Shown: positions 16,987 through 25,451 of the stretch, in pieces | Layout of the letters: every line of letters starts with the position of its first letter | Position numbering within the stretch: the stretch's first letter is position 1 | Assembly (NCBI GenBank): GCA_910579935.1 | Contig: CAJTVQ010000025.1 | Span: 1-59,418 of the forward strand | From: an uncultured Lachnospiraceae bacterium | Lineage (GTDB): Bacteria; Bacillota; Clostridia; Lachnospirales; Lachnospiraceae | Direction: 5' to 3' | Length of the DNA stretch: 59,418 nt | The notes under the pieces: model-generated | What the model was told of the DNA's origin: nothing | The model's input: only the letters and a program-made list of their open reading frames with translations | The model's database searches: none | Program-made: the position numbers and the translations under genes

Positions 16987-19900
16987 CTATCTCCCAATCT
17001 GCTTCAAAATTTCCGGATCCCTGATTTTCTCATCCCTGGCAAACAAAATGATTTTTGATAAAATTTCCGCCGTTTTCGGGTCTTCGTCCACAAACGGCAG
17101 GAAGATCCGTCCCCGTCTCTGTGCCGGAACCGCCTTGATATAAATCTGAGGTCCTCCCTTCCGGTGTACTACGCCGCTTCCCATATGCACCGTATAATCG
17201 GCACGCTTCCCGTGTATCACCGCATGGTTTTTCACAAACTCTACATTTCCGATTCCAAACAGCGGCAGGTTATATTCCGCAATCACCTTCCTCATCTCCA
17301 TGGCGGAACGGCAGGTTTCTGGATCCACGCCGCCCGCATAGGCCACGCTCACCGCCAGATCCGCATCCCTCATGATTTCCGAATATACCACTTCCGGTAC
17401 ATCCCTGATGTACATCGGCTCATGATTCTTCCTGTCATAAAAATCAATCCAGTCTATGGACGGCGTCATCAGATCCTCCGCCGTGATCCAGTCCGACAGC
17501 ACACGGATTCCCGCAATGATATTTTCACCATAACATATTTTCTGTATCCCCTCCTCTGCATCCGCCATCCATCCCTGACTCTTCAGACAGGCCAAAGCCT
17601 TCGAAGGCTCCACCTGATATCCGGCAAATGCATGGCTCTGCTTCTGATCCAGTTCCTCTTCCAGCCTGATATAAAATTCCCTGAAAACCTGCTTAAACGG
17701 CTGCTTTTTCACCGTCCCCGCATCAATAAGCGCATAACATCCTCTCTGGTAAGCCTCTAAAGTCCCTTCCCGAAACAACTCCACCGGATGGGCCGCCCGT
17801 AAAACCGTATCCGGCTCTGCCGCGATCCGGTTTCCTTCCGCATCCAGCAAGCCGTTTTCCGTAAAATATCCGCTCTTCCTTCCAGCTCCGCCGGTTCCGC
17901 TTTCCGCAGGAATGAAAACCAGCCCTTTCAGTATCGGGGCCGCGATCGGATTTTGGCTCAGTTCCAACAGTTCTCCATAGCAGAACCGCTCCCTCTCTTT
18001 CATTGCCTGCTCAAACATGCGGATGCATCTCCGGTTCTGCTCCCTCAGCTTTTTATACACTGCCAGTAAAGATACCGTCCATTTCTCTTTCTTCATCTTT
18101 GCAGGCACGGATTTCAGCCTCTTCCCGTCCTTCTCACAGACTACCGAAGGCACCCCCTGCCCATCCGTCTCTATCCGTATCCTGACACCGTCCGTCTCAT
18201 GCCATTCCATATATTTTCCGTATTCTTTTACCGTCTCGCCCTCCATGGCCAGAGTCAGGCGCATCGTATCCGCATATCCGGCCGCGGAAGCCATATTCCG
18301 CAGTGCTATCTTCACCGCATCCGCTTCGCTGGTCCTGCGCATACTGCCGAAATTCCGGCCCTCTTTGAGAAAACGCTGTAAAAATTCATACCGCCTGAGT
18401 ATATCCCTTTTGTCCCGAAACGGCACCAGTCCATAACTCATCAGCAGGTCCTTGTTCCGTTTCACCGCAATCTCCGCCTCCAATTCCTCTGCCGTCACCC
18501 TGCCCAAAGCCGCATCTGCATACTTCCTCGCCCGCACATGTTTGCTTCCGTCCGAAATATATTTCGCCGCATCGTACAGCCATCCGAACCGTTCCTCCCC
18601 CAGTGTTTCATAAACCTGTCCGAACCACCTGCAGTCAAACGCTCCCGCACGCAGTTCCTCCGCCGGTAAAGGCGTGTATCGGGCGATCATCGCTTTCCTT
18701 CTCTCCCCGAACCACTCCGACATATGGGCAATGAAATAATAACAGCCGCTTTGGAAACCTTCCATTCCGAAATACTCCTCCAGAATTCCCAGCCACTGCG
18801 GTGCGTACATTCCTGCCTCCACGAGCCTCCTGTCCGCTATAACCGTCCTGCCCTTTTCATCCTTCACCAGTTCCTTTAACCGCATTCCATCCTCCCCCTC
18901 CTTCGGCATACAGACGGCCAGAAGATGACTGAGACATTCCCGTTTTCCGCCCTTTCTCCCCCCGTTCCGGTCCAGTTTCCCGTCCCCGAGGGCTTTCAAT
19001 ATTTCCACAAAATAGTCCATGCCGTATATGCAGGATATTCCGCCGATGTATTCCGAAAAAACCGTCGGCATCTCTCCCCGCTTCAGTTCATCCTCCAATA
19101 TCCGGTCTGTCAGACGGGTATAGATACGGTCCCCTGCCTCTAAGAATTCAAGTCCCTCTTCCTCTGACTCTCCCCATAGTGCCTTTTTTACGAATTTCTT
19201 TCTGACCGCATCTTCCGTTCTTTCAAAATATCCCAGTTTTTCAAGCGCGTATTGCAATCCCCATTTTTCGAAAATATTCCGGAAGACAATCTCTTCTCCG
19301 ATTAAGCCAAGAGCGCACGCTTTGACATACGCTTCCACATCCAGCAAATCCTCATTGCCGCACCTTTCCCGGTACTCCCTGCCCCGGCTCTCATGAAACC
19401 GGTAAGTTTCATCCATACGGGCATACAGCCAGAAACGCTCTGCAAACGTTTCAGCGTCTGCCCGCTCCTCCAGCGCCCGCCGGATACGGTACATGGGAGA
19501 AACATCCAGCAGACTCTTCCAGCCGTATCTTTCTTTCTCATACCATATCTCTTCCGCCGGTATCTCTTCCAGCATACACCGGAACAGTTCCATGCCCGCT
19601 TTCCCCAAATCTCCGGTTCCGTAAATACCGGAAAGAACGTTCAGCGCTTTCCGCAGCGCGCCTTCCCTTGGACGAAGTTTTGCCGGAAGCATGTATACGG
19701 CCACGGTTTCCCCCAGCAGTCCCCGCATCTGTCTGTTGAACCGTTCCTGTTCCTCCGTCTTTCTTCCCCCCAAAGGACATGCCATGCATAAGACCAGCAG
19801 CCCCAGTTTCCTGTCCTCTTTTATTTCTTCTTCATAAAACCGCTCCCACAGTTCCCTGAACGGATATTCCCCGTCATACGTTTCTCTGTGCGCATGGTTC

Positions 19901-21516
19901 AGATAGTCGTCCAGCCGTATCGCTTCACCGTCTCTGACCGGATAAATGCAGTCTGCATTTTCCTCTATCATCGCTGCCAGCTTCTTTAACATACTGTCCA
20001 CATCCGACCGGCCGATGGCAAAATAAGCTTCCACTGACCGCCGGTCCGCCTTCATCTTTGGAAACACAAGCTCCACACCCTTCCGGTACAGACCAAAACC
20101 CTCCTGTTCCGGTTCTTCTTCCTCCGCTTCCTCCATAATCTGCTGCAGCAGAATCTTTTCGTTCTCTTTCGGATTTTTCACCTGCGATGCCAGCCGCCGC
20201 AGTTCTTCTGTAAGCCGTATACCCGACGTTTTCTCCTTCACCACCTCCAGAATCAGATCCAGCGCGCCTTCCCTCATCTTCCCGTCCCCCGATGCCAAAA
20301 GCCGCTCCACCGTACCCGGAATCCTTTCTTCCCGCTGATTTCTCAGAAATCCGATGACGTATCTTCTTATTTCCCCGTTTTTGAGCCTGAGGTACCCTTC
20401 CATTGTTTTATAATGGGAATCCTCCAGCTCACAGCCGTCCAAAAGTTCCGCCGCCGCTTTCCGCGTATCGCTCTCCTTATCCGCAAGCAGGGCCACCAGC
20501 ATGTCCGCCTGCTTTTTTTCAGACGGATAGTTCAGCAGCAATTCCACATAATCGCCCCGGCTCCCCATATTGGTCGATTTTTTTATTTCACCGATATGTT
20601 CCAGCACATAATCCGTCAGTTCCCTGTCGTTTCGCATATGGGCCAGAAAACAGAGCTGCTTTAACACCCCTGATACCGTGATTTTCGCACTGTGCCATGG
20701 AAATACACAGGGTTCATACTTCACCTCTTTTGCAGGCATTTTTTGCAGCAGACAGAGCAGAAACTCCGTCTTCTCTGCCGCATCCTCCACAGACTGGAAA
20801 AAATACCGGCAGAACTCTTCCGGATGAGAAACCTCCGGATAAAAAAAAGAGCCGTCCTCCCTGCGTTTCCATGCATATTTCCGATACTCTTTCAGCGTCA
20901 GACAGCCGGCGTCCCAATACGCCGCCGTCAGTTCCAAATCAAGCGCATCTTTCCCCGCGCAGAGCACCCGGTCCGCCATGACGCGGCAGGTACTCCGTGT
21001 CCACTGGCACGTATTGAAATACGCCATTACCATCAGCTGGTCTTTCGTCCCTTTTCCGGAAAATTCCCGCAGCACCTCCATCGCTCCATTCCGGTCGCGC
21101 CTTTCCAGTCCCCACAGTCCGATATAAATCAGAATCCGGTCCGAAGAGCGGCAGAACTCCAACGCCCTTTCCCTATCCCGAAGTGCTTCCTGCATCTGTT
21201 TCCCGTACTGCTTCATCAGCATATCCAGCCCTTTGCTGTCCCAGACATCCAGCCATTCCATCAGTATCAGTCTTACGGATCCGAACCGGTACAGATGTCT
21301 TTCACAGATACATCCAAACAGAAAAATAAAAGCCTCTATCGTCCCCCGGTTCGCTGCACGGCATATCATTTCCCTGATTCCGTCCTGTATCCCCGCCGAG
21401 AGCAGATAGTGCCCCAGCAGTTCATACATGGATGAATCCGAACTTTTCACAACTCCCCACACCGCATTCCTGTCTATTTCCACCGGCCGTTCTGCCTCCG
21501 CAAACGGGTCCGCCAT
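16987..21516 (-). CDS. DUF4132-family giant protein, C-terminal 88 percent
   Basis: 1509 residues. The last ~350 residues hold the conserved DUF4132 core: SDWITAEDLMTPSIDWIDFY, the VAYAGGVDPE block, FGIGNVEFVKNHAVI and VHMGSGVVHRKGG. The N-terminal and middle parts are helical with HEAT-like character (for example YLRLKNGEIRRYVIGFLRNQ). The family is related to the poorly understood MolR group; its biochemical role is unknown. The apparent start ATG 21516 has only a distant GGAGG, and a reading frame that clearly encodes the beginning of the same protein runs into it from upstream in another frame (21422-22111). A G8 tract at 21537-21544 separates them. No signal peptide or membrane segments. 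Confidence 0.8.
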   Translation of the reverse strand: MADPFAEAERPVEIDRNAVWGVVKSSDSSMYELLGHYLLSAGIQDGIREMICRAANRGTIEAFIFLFGCICERHLYRFGSVRLILMEWLDVWDSKGLDMLMKQYGKQMQEALRDRERALEFCRSSDRILIYIGLWGLERRDRNGAMEVLREFSGKGTKDQLMVMAYFNTCQWTRSTCRVMADRVLCAGKDALDLELTAAYWDAGCLTLKEYRKYAWKRREDGSFFYPEVSHPEEFCRYFFQSVEDAAEKTEFLLCLLQKMPAKEVKYEPCVFPWHSAKITVSGVLKQLCFLAHMRNDRELTDYVLEHIGEIKKSTNMGSRGDYVELLLNYPSEKKQADMLVALLADKESDTRKAAAELLDGCELEDSHYKTMEGYLRLKNGEIRRYVIGFLRNQREERIPGTVERLLASGDGKMREGALDLILEVVKEKTSGIRLTEELRRLASQVKNPKENEKILLQQIMEEAEEEEPEQEGFGLYRKGVELVFPKMKADRRSVEAYFAIGRSDVDSMLKKLAAMIEENADCIYPVRDGEAIRLDDYLNHAHRETYDGEYPFRELWERFYEEEIKEDRKLGLLVLCMACPLGGRKTEEQERFNRQMRGLLGETVAVYMLPAKLRPREGALRKALNVLSGIYGTGDLGKAGMELFRCMLEEIPAEEIWYEKERYGWKSLLDVSPMYRIRRALEERADAETFAERFWLYARMDETYRFHESRGREYRERCGNEDLLDVEAYVKACALGLIGEEIVFRNIFEKWGLQYALEKLGYFERTEDAVRKKFVKKALWGESEEEGLEFLEAGDRIYTRLTDRILEDELKRGEMPTVFSEYIGGISCIYGMDYFVEILKALGDGKLDRNGGRKGGKRECLSHLLAVCMPKEGEDGMRLKELVKDEKGRTVIADRRLVEAGMYAPQWLGILEEYFGMEGFQSGCYYFIAHMSEWFGERRKAMIARYTPLPAEELRAGAFDCRWFGQVYETLGEERFGWLYDAAKYISDGSKHVRARKYADAALGRVTAEELEAEIAVKRNKDLLMSYGLVPFRDKRDILRRYEFLQRFLKEGRNFGSMRRTSEADAVKIALRNMASAAGYADTMRLTLAMEGETVKEYGKYMEWHETDGVRIRIETDGQGVPSVVCEKDGKRLKSVPAKMKKEKWTVSLLAVYKKLREQNRRCIRMFEQAMKERERFCYGELLELSQNPIAAPILKGLVFIPAESGTGGAGRKSGYFTENGLLDAEGNRIAAEPDTVLRAAHPVELFREGTLEAYQRGCYALIDAGTVKKQPFKQVFREFYIRLEEELDQKQSHAFAGYQVEPSKALACLKSQGWMADAEEGIQKICYGENIIAGIRVLSDWITAEDLMTPSIDWIDFYDRKNHEPMYIRDVPEVVYSEIMRDADLAVSVAYAGGVDPETCRSAMEMRKVIAEYNLPLFGIGNVEFVKNHAVIHGKRADYTVHMGSGVVHRKGGPQIYIKAVPAQRRGRIFLPFVDEDPKTAEILSKIILFARDEKIRDPEILKQIGR

Positions 21517-22111
21517 GGAAGTCCCGCTTTCTTCCTCCCCCCCCTTCCCCTGCCGTTTTCCTCTTTCCCCCCAGCATCGCCTCTATCGTCCGGATGACCT
21601 CTGCATCCTGTGCGTCAATTGCCGCCGCAACCAGATCGGATAAGCAGCCCGTATGATAAAGGTTCGTATGAGCCTGGAAATCCAACAGTTCTTCCGGCAG
21701 TTCCTTCCTCAGATATGCCGCCAAATTCCCTCCGTAAAAATCCAGTACCTTATAAGCAAACAGGAACTGAAAGATTTTCTGCAGTCTGTCTGAAACAGTA
21801 TTTCCGGACCGGTTCATCTTATCTGTAAATTGATAATATTCTTCTCTCTTTTCCTCTGGCACATACAGCCCGACCAATTCCCCGTAATGCTCCTCCATCA
21901 TGCGGGAAGGCAGCATTCCCTCTTCTGCCATGAACTGAAAGGCTTCCTCCGGCGGCCGTATCTTTCCGTTCCGGCCGACATCCTCCTGCTCCATATACTC
22001 CGCCAAAGCCTTCACTTCTTCCGATACCCCTTCCAGCTTCCGGTTCCATTTCTCTTGAAATTCCGCAGCCAGTTTTTCACGCGACTCATGATCATATCCC
22101 ATATTCTCCAC
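21422..22111 (-). CDS. N-terminal part of DUF4132-family protein, frameshifted at a G8 tract
   Basis: 229 residues, of which the first ~190 (through EVIRTIEAMLGGKRKTA) look like normal protein. After the homopolymer (21537-21544, C8 on the plus strand) the sequence turns into low-complexity GGGGRKRDFHGG and an unrelated tail that overlaps the next frame. With seven instead of eight G the frame continues as EGGEEESGTSMADPFAEAE, giving one 1707-residue protein from 22111 to 16987. So this is either a phase-variable gene in the OFF state, a recent frameshift, or an assembly error. The start has no strong ribosome site nearby. Confidence 0.7.
   Translation of the reverse strand: MENMGYDHESREKLAAEFQEKWNRKLEGVSEEVKALAEYMEQEDVGRNGKIRPPEEAFQFMAEEGMLPSRMMEEHYGELVGLYVPEEKREEYYQFTDKMNRSGNTVSDRLQKIFQFLFAYKVLDFYGGNLAAYLRKELPEELLDFQAHTNLYHTGCLSDLVAAAIDAQDAEVIRTIEAMLGGKRKTAGEGGGGRKRDFHGGPVCGGRTAGGNRQECGVGSCEKFGFIHV
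21537..21544 (-). repeat. G8 homopolymer, possible phase-variation tract
   Basis: Eight C on the plus strand (G8 in the coding strand) exactly where the two DUF4132 frames meet. One-base slippage would fuse or split the gene. A G6 tract lies nearby at the 5' side (about 21568-21573). Confidence 0.75.
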
Positions 22112-22148
22112 CCCTCCATAGCATTCCGCTCCTGCCGCGGAGACAGAA

Positions 22149-22577
22149 TCAGCACATCCAGTCCGGCAATATGCAGGAGGCAGAAAGCGCCGTCAGTTTC
22201 ACGAATACCGCTTCACTGCCTTCTTTCAATTCTATCTCCTCCGTCAGGGATTCCAGTTCATTTCCATCCACAAATACCGCTATCGTCCCCTCTTCAAATG
22301 CTTCCAGTGCATTCTGCACTGCCTCCGTCTCATCCGGCGGCTTCCGGTTGGAATACAGTCCGTACACTACTTTTCCCGATGCCGCCAACTCTTTTAAAGA
22401 GGGCGTCTCCTCCTGCCCTTCTCCGGTCATTCTCTCCCTGTACCGGCGCAGACAGATTTTCACTGTCTCCCGTATCAGGTCTTTTCCGTTTTGAATCTGC
22501 GGCGGATAATCATACCTGTACGGTACCAATCCGTTCCTGCTGTTTGTTATGCTTTTTACAAGTACGTTTACCTTCAT
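22149..22577 (-). CDS. Small protein encoded upstream of DUF4132 gene, unknown function
   Basis: 142 residues from ATG 22577, chosen because AAGGAG lies 6 bases before it; an earlier in-frame start would add ten residues lacking such a site. No signal peptide or membrane segment. It begins with a strand-rich segment (MKVNVLVKSIT), has a central helical segment rich in R and E (about 28-50), and ends with acidic strands (EEIELKEGSEAVFVKLTALSA). I do not recognise the family. The 37-base gap to the DUF4132 reading frame, same strand, suggests the two are made together and may act together. Confidence 0.7.
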   Translation of the reverse strand: MKVNVLVKSITNSRNGLVPYRYDYPPQIQNGKDLIRETVKICLRRYRERMTGEGQEETPSLKELAASGKVVYGLYSNRKPPDETEAVQNALEAFEEGTIAVFVDGNELESLTEEIELKEGSEAVFVKLTALSASCILPDWMC

Positions 22578-22618
22578 GCCGTTCTCCTTTTCATGACAGC
22601 AAAGCATATTCTTTCACT

Positions 22619-23088
22619 TTACCTCATTTCCGCCCCATCGGACACAGCCTCAACACATTTATCCGGAATCCATATTCTTATCTTCCTGCAGATATCCTCC
22701 ATATCGATCGGTTTGGATAAATAATCGCTCATACCTGCCCTGATATATTCCTCCCTCTGTTCCTTCGCCGTATTTCCCGTCAATGCAATAACAGGAAGAT
22801 TTTTGTAATAACCCCCGTCCAGTGCCCGCGGCGCCTTTACTGCCTCAACTCCGTCCATTACGGGCATCAAATGATCCATAAACACCAAATCGTATTTCTC
22901 CTCTTTGATCCGTTCCAAAGCCCGGCTGCCGTCCCCAGCGGAAATCCGTCCGTAACCCAGGTACAGGACAGTAACAGCAGGTCCATGGAAGTCCGGCTCT
23001 GCGCCCTCTTCAAAAGGATCACACAGCCTGCCAAAGGTACCAGAATCCCTGCCAACTGTATCATATTCACTAGAATATGCATCATTAT
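22619..23088 (-). pseudogene. Hybrid sensor kinase reduced to its two ends
   Basis: Two frames overlap here. One starts near 23085 with MHILVNMIQLAGILVPLAGC, a membrane segment such as begins 7-TM or similar sensors. The other gives most of a receiver domain: AGDGSRALERIKEEKYDLVF, phospho-acceptor in FMDHLMPVMDG, LPVIALTGNT and the K of LSKPID. The kinase core, and the first strand of the receiver with its acidic pair, are missing, and the frame changes at the junction near 22960. So an internal deletion fused the first membrane segment to the receiver. It is unlikely to be functional. Confidence 0.65.
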
Positions 23089-23234
23089 TTTTCCCCCATG
23101 TCCGCTTTAGCGGACTCAGCCACTGTATACCGTTTCTTATTATCATAACATGTTTTCTCTTTTTCATAAATTACATATTTTATTTTCCTGTTTCCATAGT
23201 TCCTTAGAACGTCCTCTTTCTTAAAAACAGAAAA

Positions 23235-23505
23235 CTCCCGCCGAATCATGAGGATTGGGGGTATGTACGGAGCCCGGACAGACTTTTCCTGACAGTATAA
23301 GGAAGTCTATATAAATTGGGGCATCCCAGTACACATCCATGTGCAGCAAACACAAACGCGCAACAACATATATGACAGCAACATATATGCCGGGACAAAA
23401 CCGGCGGTCTAAGACCGGTCCCCCTAAGGGCTTTAGACAATAAATCAGGAAAAGTCATCCTCTAAAGTCCCGCACATCCCCCCAACCCCCACGATTCCGC
23501 GGGAG
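23235..23505. mobile_element. 271-bp element with about 60-bp imperfect terminal inverted repeats
   Basis: The arm 23235-23292 (begins CTCCCGCCGAATCATGAGG, ends GACTTTTCCTGA) is matched in reverse by 23445-23505 (reverse complement begins CTCCCGCGGAATCGTGGGG and ends GACTTTTCCTGA) with roughly 80 percent identity over the outer part and a 12-base perfect block at the inner end. Inside are two copies of CAACATATATG and a hairpin near 23398-23422 (ACCGGCGGTCTAAGACCGGT). No credible gene lies within. This is either a non-autonomous insertion or a structured RNA/processing region. It occupies most of the 470-base gap between the kinase remnant and the sugar permease. Confidence 0.6.
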
Positions 23506-23559
23506 CAGGTTTTATTTTTTAATTTTATTATTTATGAACTTATGAACTGTATACAGGCG

Positions 23560-24402
23560 TTATTCCTTAACAGCCCCTACATTCACACCCTTTACAAAAT
23601 ATTTCTGCAGGAACGGATACAGTACCATGAAAGGAAGTACTGCTGCTATAATGCCTGCGTTAAACAGCGTCGTCTGCGACACGCTGTATCCCGTGAGAGG
23701 CGTATCACCATCCATGATCATGTTCCTCAGCTTATACTGGAAATTTACCTGCTCGGGATCCGCAATGTAAATCTTCACCGTGGAGTAATCGTTCCATACC
23801 GCCACTGCAAACATCAGGCCGATGGATGCAAGCGCCGCCTTGGACAGGGGAAGCACGATCCGGAAGAATATCCCCATGGGCGAGCACCCGTCAATCCTGG
23901 CCGCTTCATAAAGGCTTCCCGGAATGCCCTCAAAGAAATTCTTCATCAGTACGAAATTATATACGCTTACCCCATGCCGGAAAACCAGGATCCACATACT
24001 GTTTACCAAATGCAGCTTCTTCATCACCAGATATTCCGGAATCATACCGCCCGAAAAAATCATGGTAAACAGCAGCATAAGGGCGAAGAAATTACGTCCC
24101 GGCAAAGTCTCCTGCGCCAATACATAACCGGAAAGTGTGGAAAGCACCAGACCAAGCAGCGTACCAAATATTGTTGTTATAATGGAATTGACAAACGGCT
24201 GGTACAGCAGCGCCGTATGCAGAATAGTCCGGTAACCATCCAGCGTAAACCTGTTCGGCCAAAGCTGGAACTGGTATACGCCTACTGCATTGAAGGAATC
24301 CACAAACACTTTCCATATCGGGACCAAAACGATCAATCCGATGAAAATAAACACAATATAGTTGACAACATCAAATGTCCGAATCTTCTTTTTCGGCTTC
24401 AT
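23560..24402 (-). CDS. Carbohydrate ABC transporter permease (LplC/MalG-like)
   Basis: 280 residues, six membrane segments (about 10-30, 68-92, 105-125, 138-158, 183-203 and 245-263). The ATPase-docking EAA loop reads EAARIDGCSPMGIFFRIVLP. An AGGAGGG ribosome site precedes ATG 24402. It pairs with the LplB-like permease 11 bases upstream and the solute-binding lipoprotein. No ATPase is encoded here, as is common for this class, which share an MsmK/MsmX-type ATPase elsewhere on the chromosome (known of the family). Substrate is probably an oligo- or polysaccharide breakdown product. Confidence 0.93.
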   Translation of the reverse strand: MKPKKKIRTFDVVNYIVFIFIGLIVLVPIWKVFVDSFNAVGVYQFQLWPNRFTLDGYRTILHTALLYQPFVNSIITTIFGTLLGLVLSTLSGYVLAQETLPGRNFFALMLLFTMIFSGGMIPEYLVMKKLHLVNSMWILVFRHGVSVYNFVLMKNFFEGIPGSLYEAARIDGCSPMGIFFRIVLPLSKAALASIGLMFAVAVWNDYSTVKIYIADPEQVNFQYKLRNMIMDGDTPLTGYSVSQTTLFNAGIIAAVLPFMVLYPFLQKYFVKGVNVGAVKE

Positions 24403-24413
24403 CCCAATCCCTC

Positions 24414-25379
24414 CTATACAATGCCCCGGCCACGGGTCTTCTTACTTGCCCAGTTACAGATCAGGACCAACGCACCGCCGACCAAAGAACGGAACAGGCC
24501 CACCGCCGTGGAATAACCGTAATTCGGCAGGGCGATCGCAAAAGTCTGCCGGTACACATAAGTGGAGATCACGTCGGATACATCGTACACGGCATTGTTA
24601 TAAAGAACGAAAACCGGTTCAAACATATTCATTACCTTCGCCAGATTCAGGATCAGCACCGTAATGATCGTATTGCTCAGCGCCGGAAGCGTGACAAACC
24701 GGATCTTCTGCATCCTCGTTGCACCGTCAATATCCGCAGCCTCATACAATTCCGGGTTGATGCCGGAAAGCGTTGCCAGGAAGATAATGGTTCCCCACCC
24801 GGTTTCCTTCCATATATTAATGGTATAGAAGATCGGCCGCCACCACTTGGAATCCGCCAAAAAATAAATTCCCGCCTGATCCTGCGCAATATAGCCAAGA
24901 TCCCTCAGCCAGCCGTTGATCATACCTGTACTGGACGGGGACAGCAGCAGACTGAAAATGGAAGCCACTACTGCCCATGACATAAAGTGAGGCAGGTAAA
25001 TGACCGTCTGCAACGTCTTTTTTGCCCAAAGGTTACCCATTTCGTTCAGGAATACCGACACGATCACCGATGCCAGCGTGGTGATCAGCAGCCGGATAAT
25101 ACTCAGTTCCAAAGTGTTCTTAAACGCCGTCCAAAAAGCAGACGTGGAAAACATCTTCGTGAAATGCCCCAGCCCGATCCAGCTTGGCTGGCCTACCGGT
25201 TTGTAGTCATAAAATGCATACCGAATTCCCAGCATCGGCCAGTAATTCATGATGATCACAAATATAAAAACCGGCAGAAACATCAGATAATATCCGCGGC
25301 AGTTCCAAATGCGCATCCCCAACGGCTTTTCGCGCACCGTTACGCCCGTGGACGTTACTACCTGCTTGCTTTTTTTCAT
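24414..25379 (-). CDS. Carbohydrate ABC transporter permease (LplB-like)
   Basis: 321 residues, six membrane segments (first about 33-55). The EAA loop is EAADIDGATRMQKIRFVTLP. The N-terminus is long and cytoplasmic (MKKSKQVVTSTGVTVREKPL), typical for LplB-type proteins. GGGAGGGAG lies 6 bases before ATG 25379. Second gene of a three-gene import operon; it forms the heterodimeric channel with the LplC-like protein. Confidence 0.93.
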   Translation of the reverse strand: MKKSKQVVTSTGVTVREKPLGMRIWNCRGYYLMFLPVFIFVIIMNYWPMLGIRYAFYDYKPVGQPSWIGLGHFTKMFSTSAFWTAFKNTLELSIIRLLITTLASVIVSVFLNEMGNLWAKKTLQTVIYLPHFMSWAVVASIFSLLLSPSSTGMINGWLRDLGYIAQDQAGIYFLADSKWWRPIFYTINIWKETGWGTIIFLATLSGINPELYEAADIDGATRMQKIRFVTLPALSNTIITVLILNLAKVMNMFEPVFVLYNNAVYDVSDVISTYVYRQTFAIALPNYGYSTAVGLFRSLVGGALVLICNWASKKTRGRGIV

Positions 25380-25451
25380 ACCGCTCCCTCCCTCTTGATT
25401 CCAGCGGGCTGCGGACCAGGCGGGGCAGTCCGCCTGCGCGCCCGCCTGTTT

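Noticed and set aside
20692..21435. Plus-strand frame of 247 residues inside the DUF4132 gene
   Set aside because: Arises from the Arg/Lys-rich codon pattern of the opposite strand; no start signal.
23341..23395. Possible CRISPR-like repeat (CAACATATATG twice)
   Set aside because: Only two copies, 15 bases apart; no spacer pattern and no cas genes.
23246..23458. 70-residue frame inside the inverted-repeat element
   Set aside because: Low complexity (CCCHICCC), no ribosome site and overlaps the paired arms.
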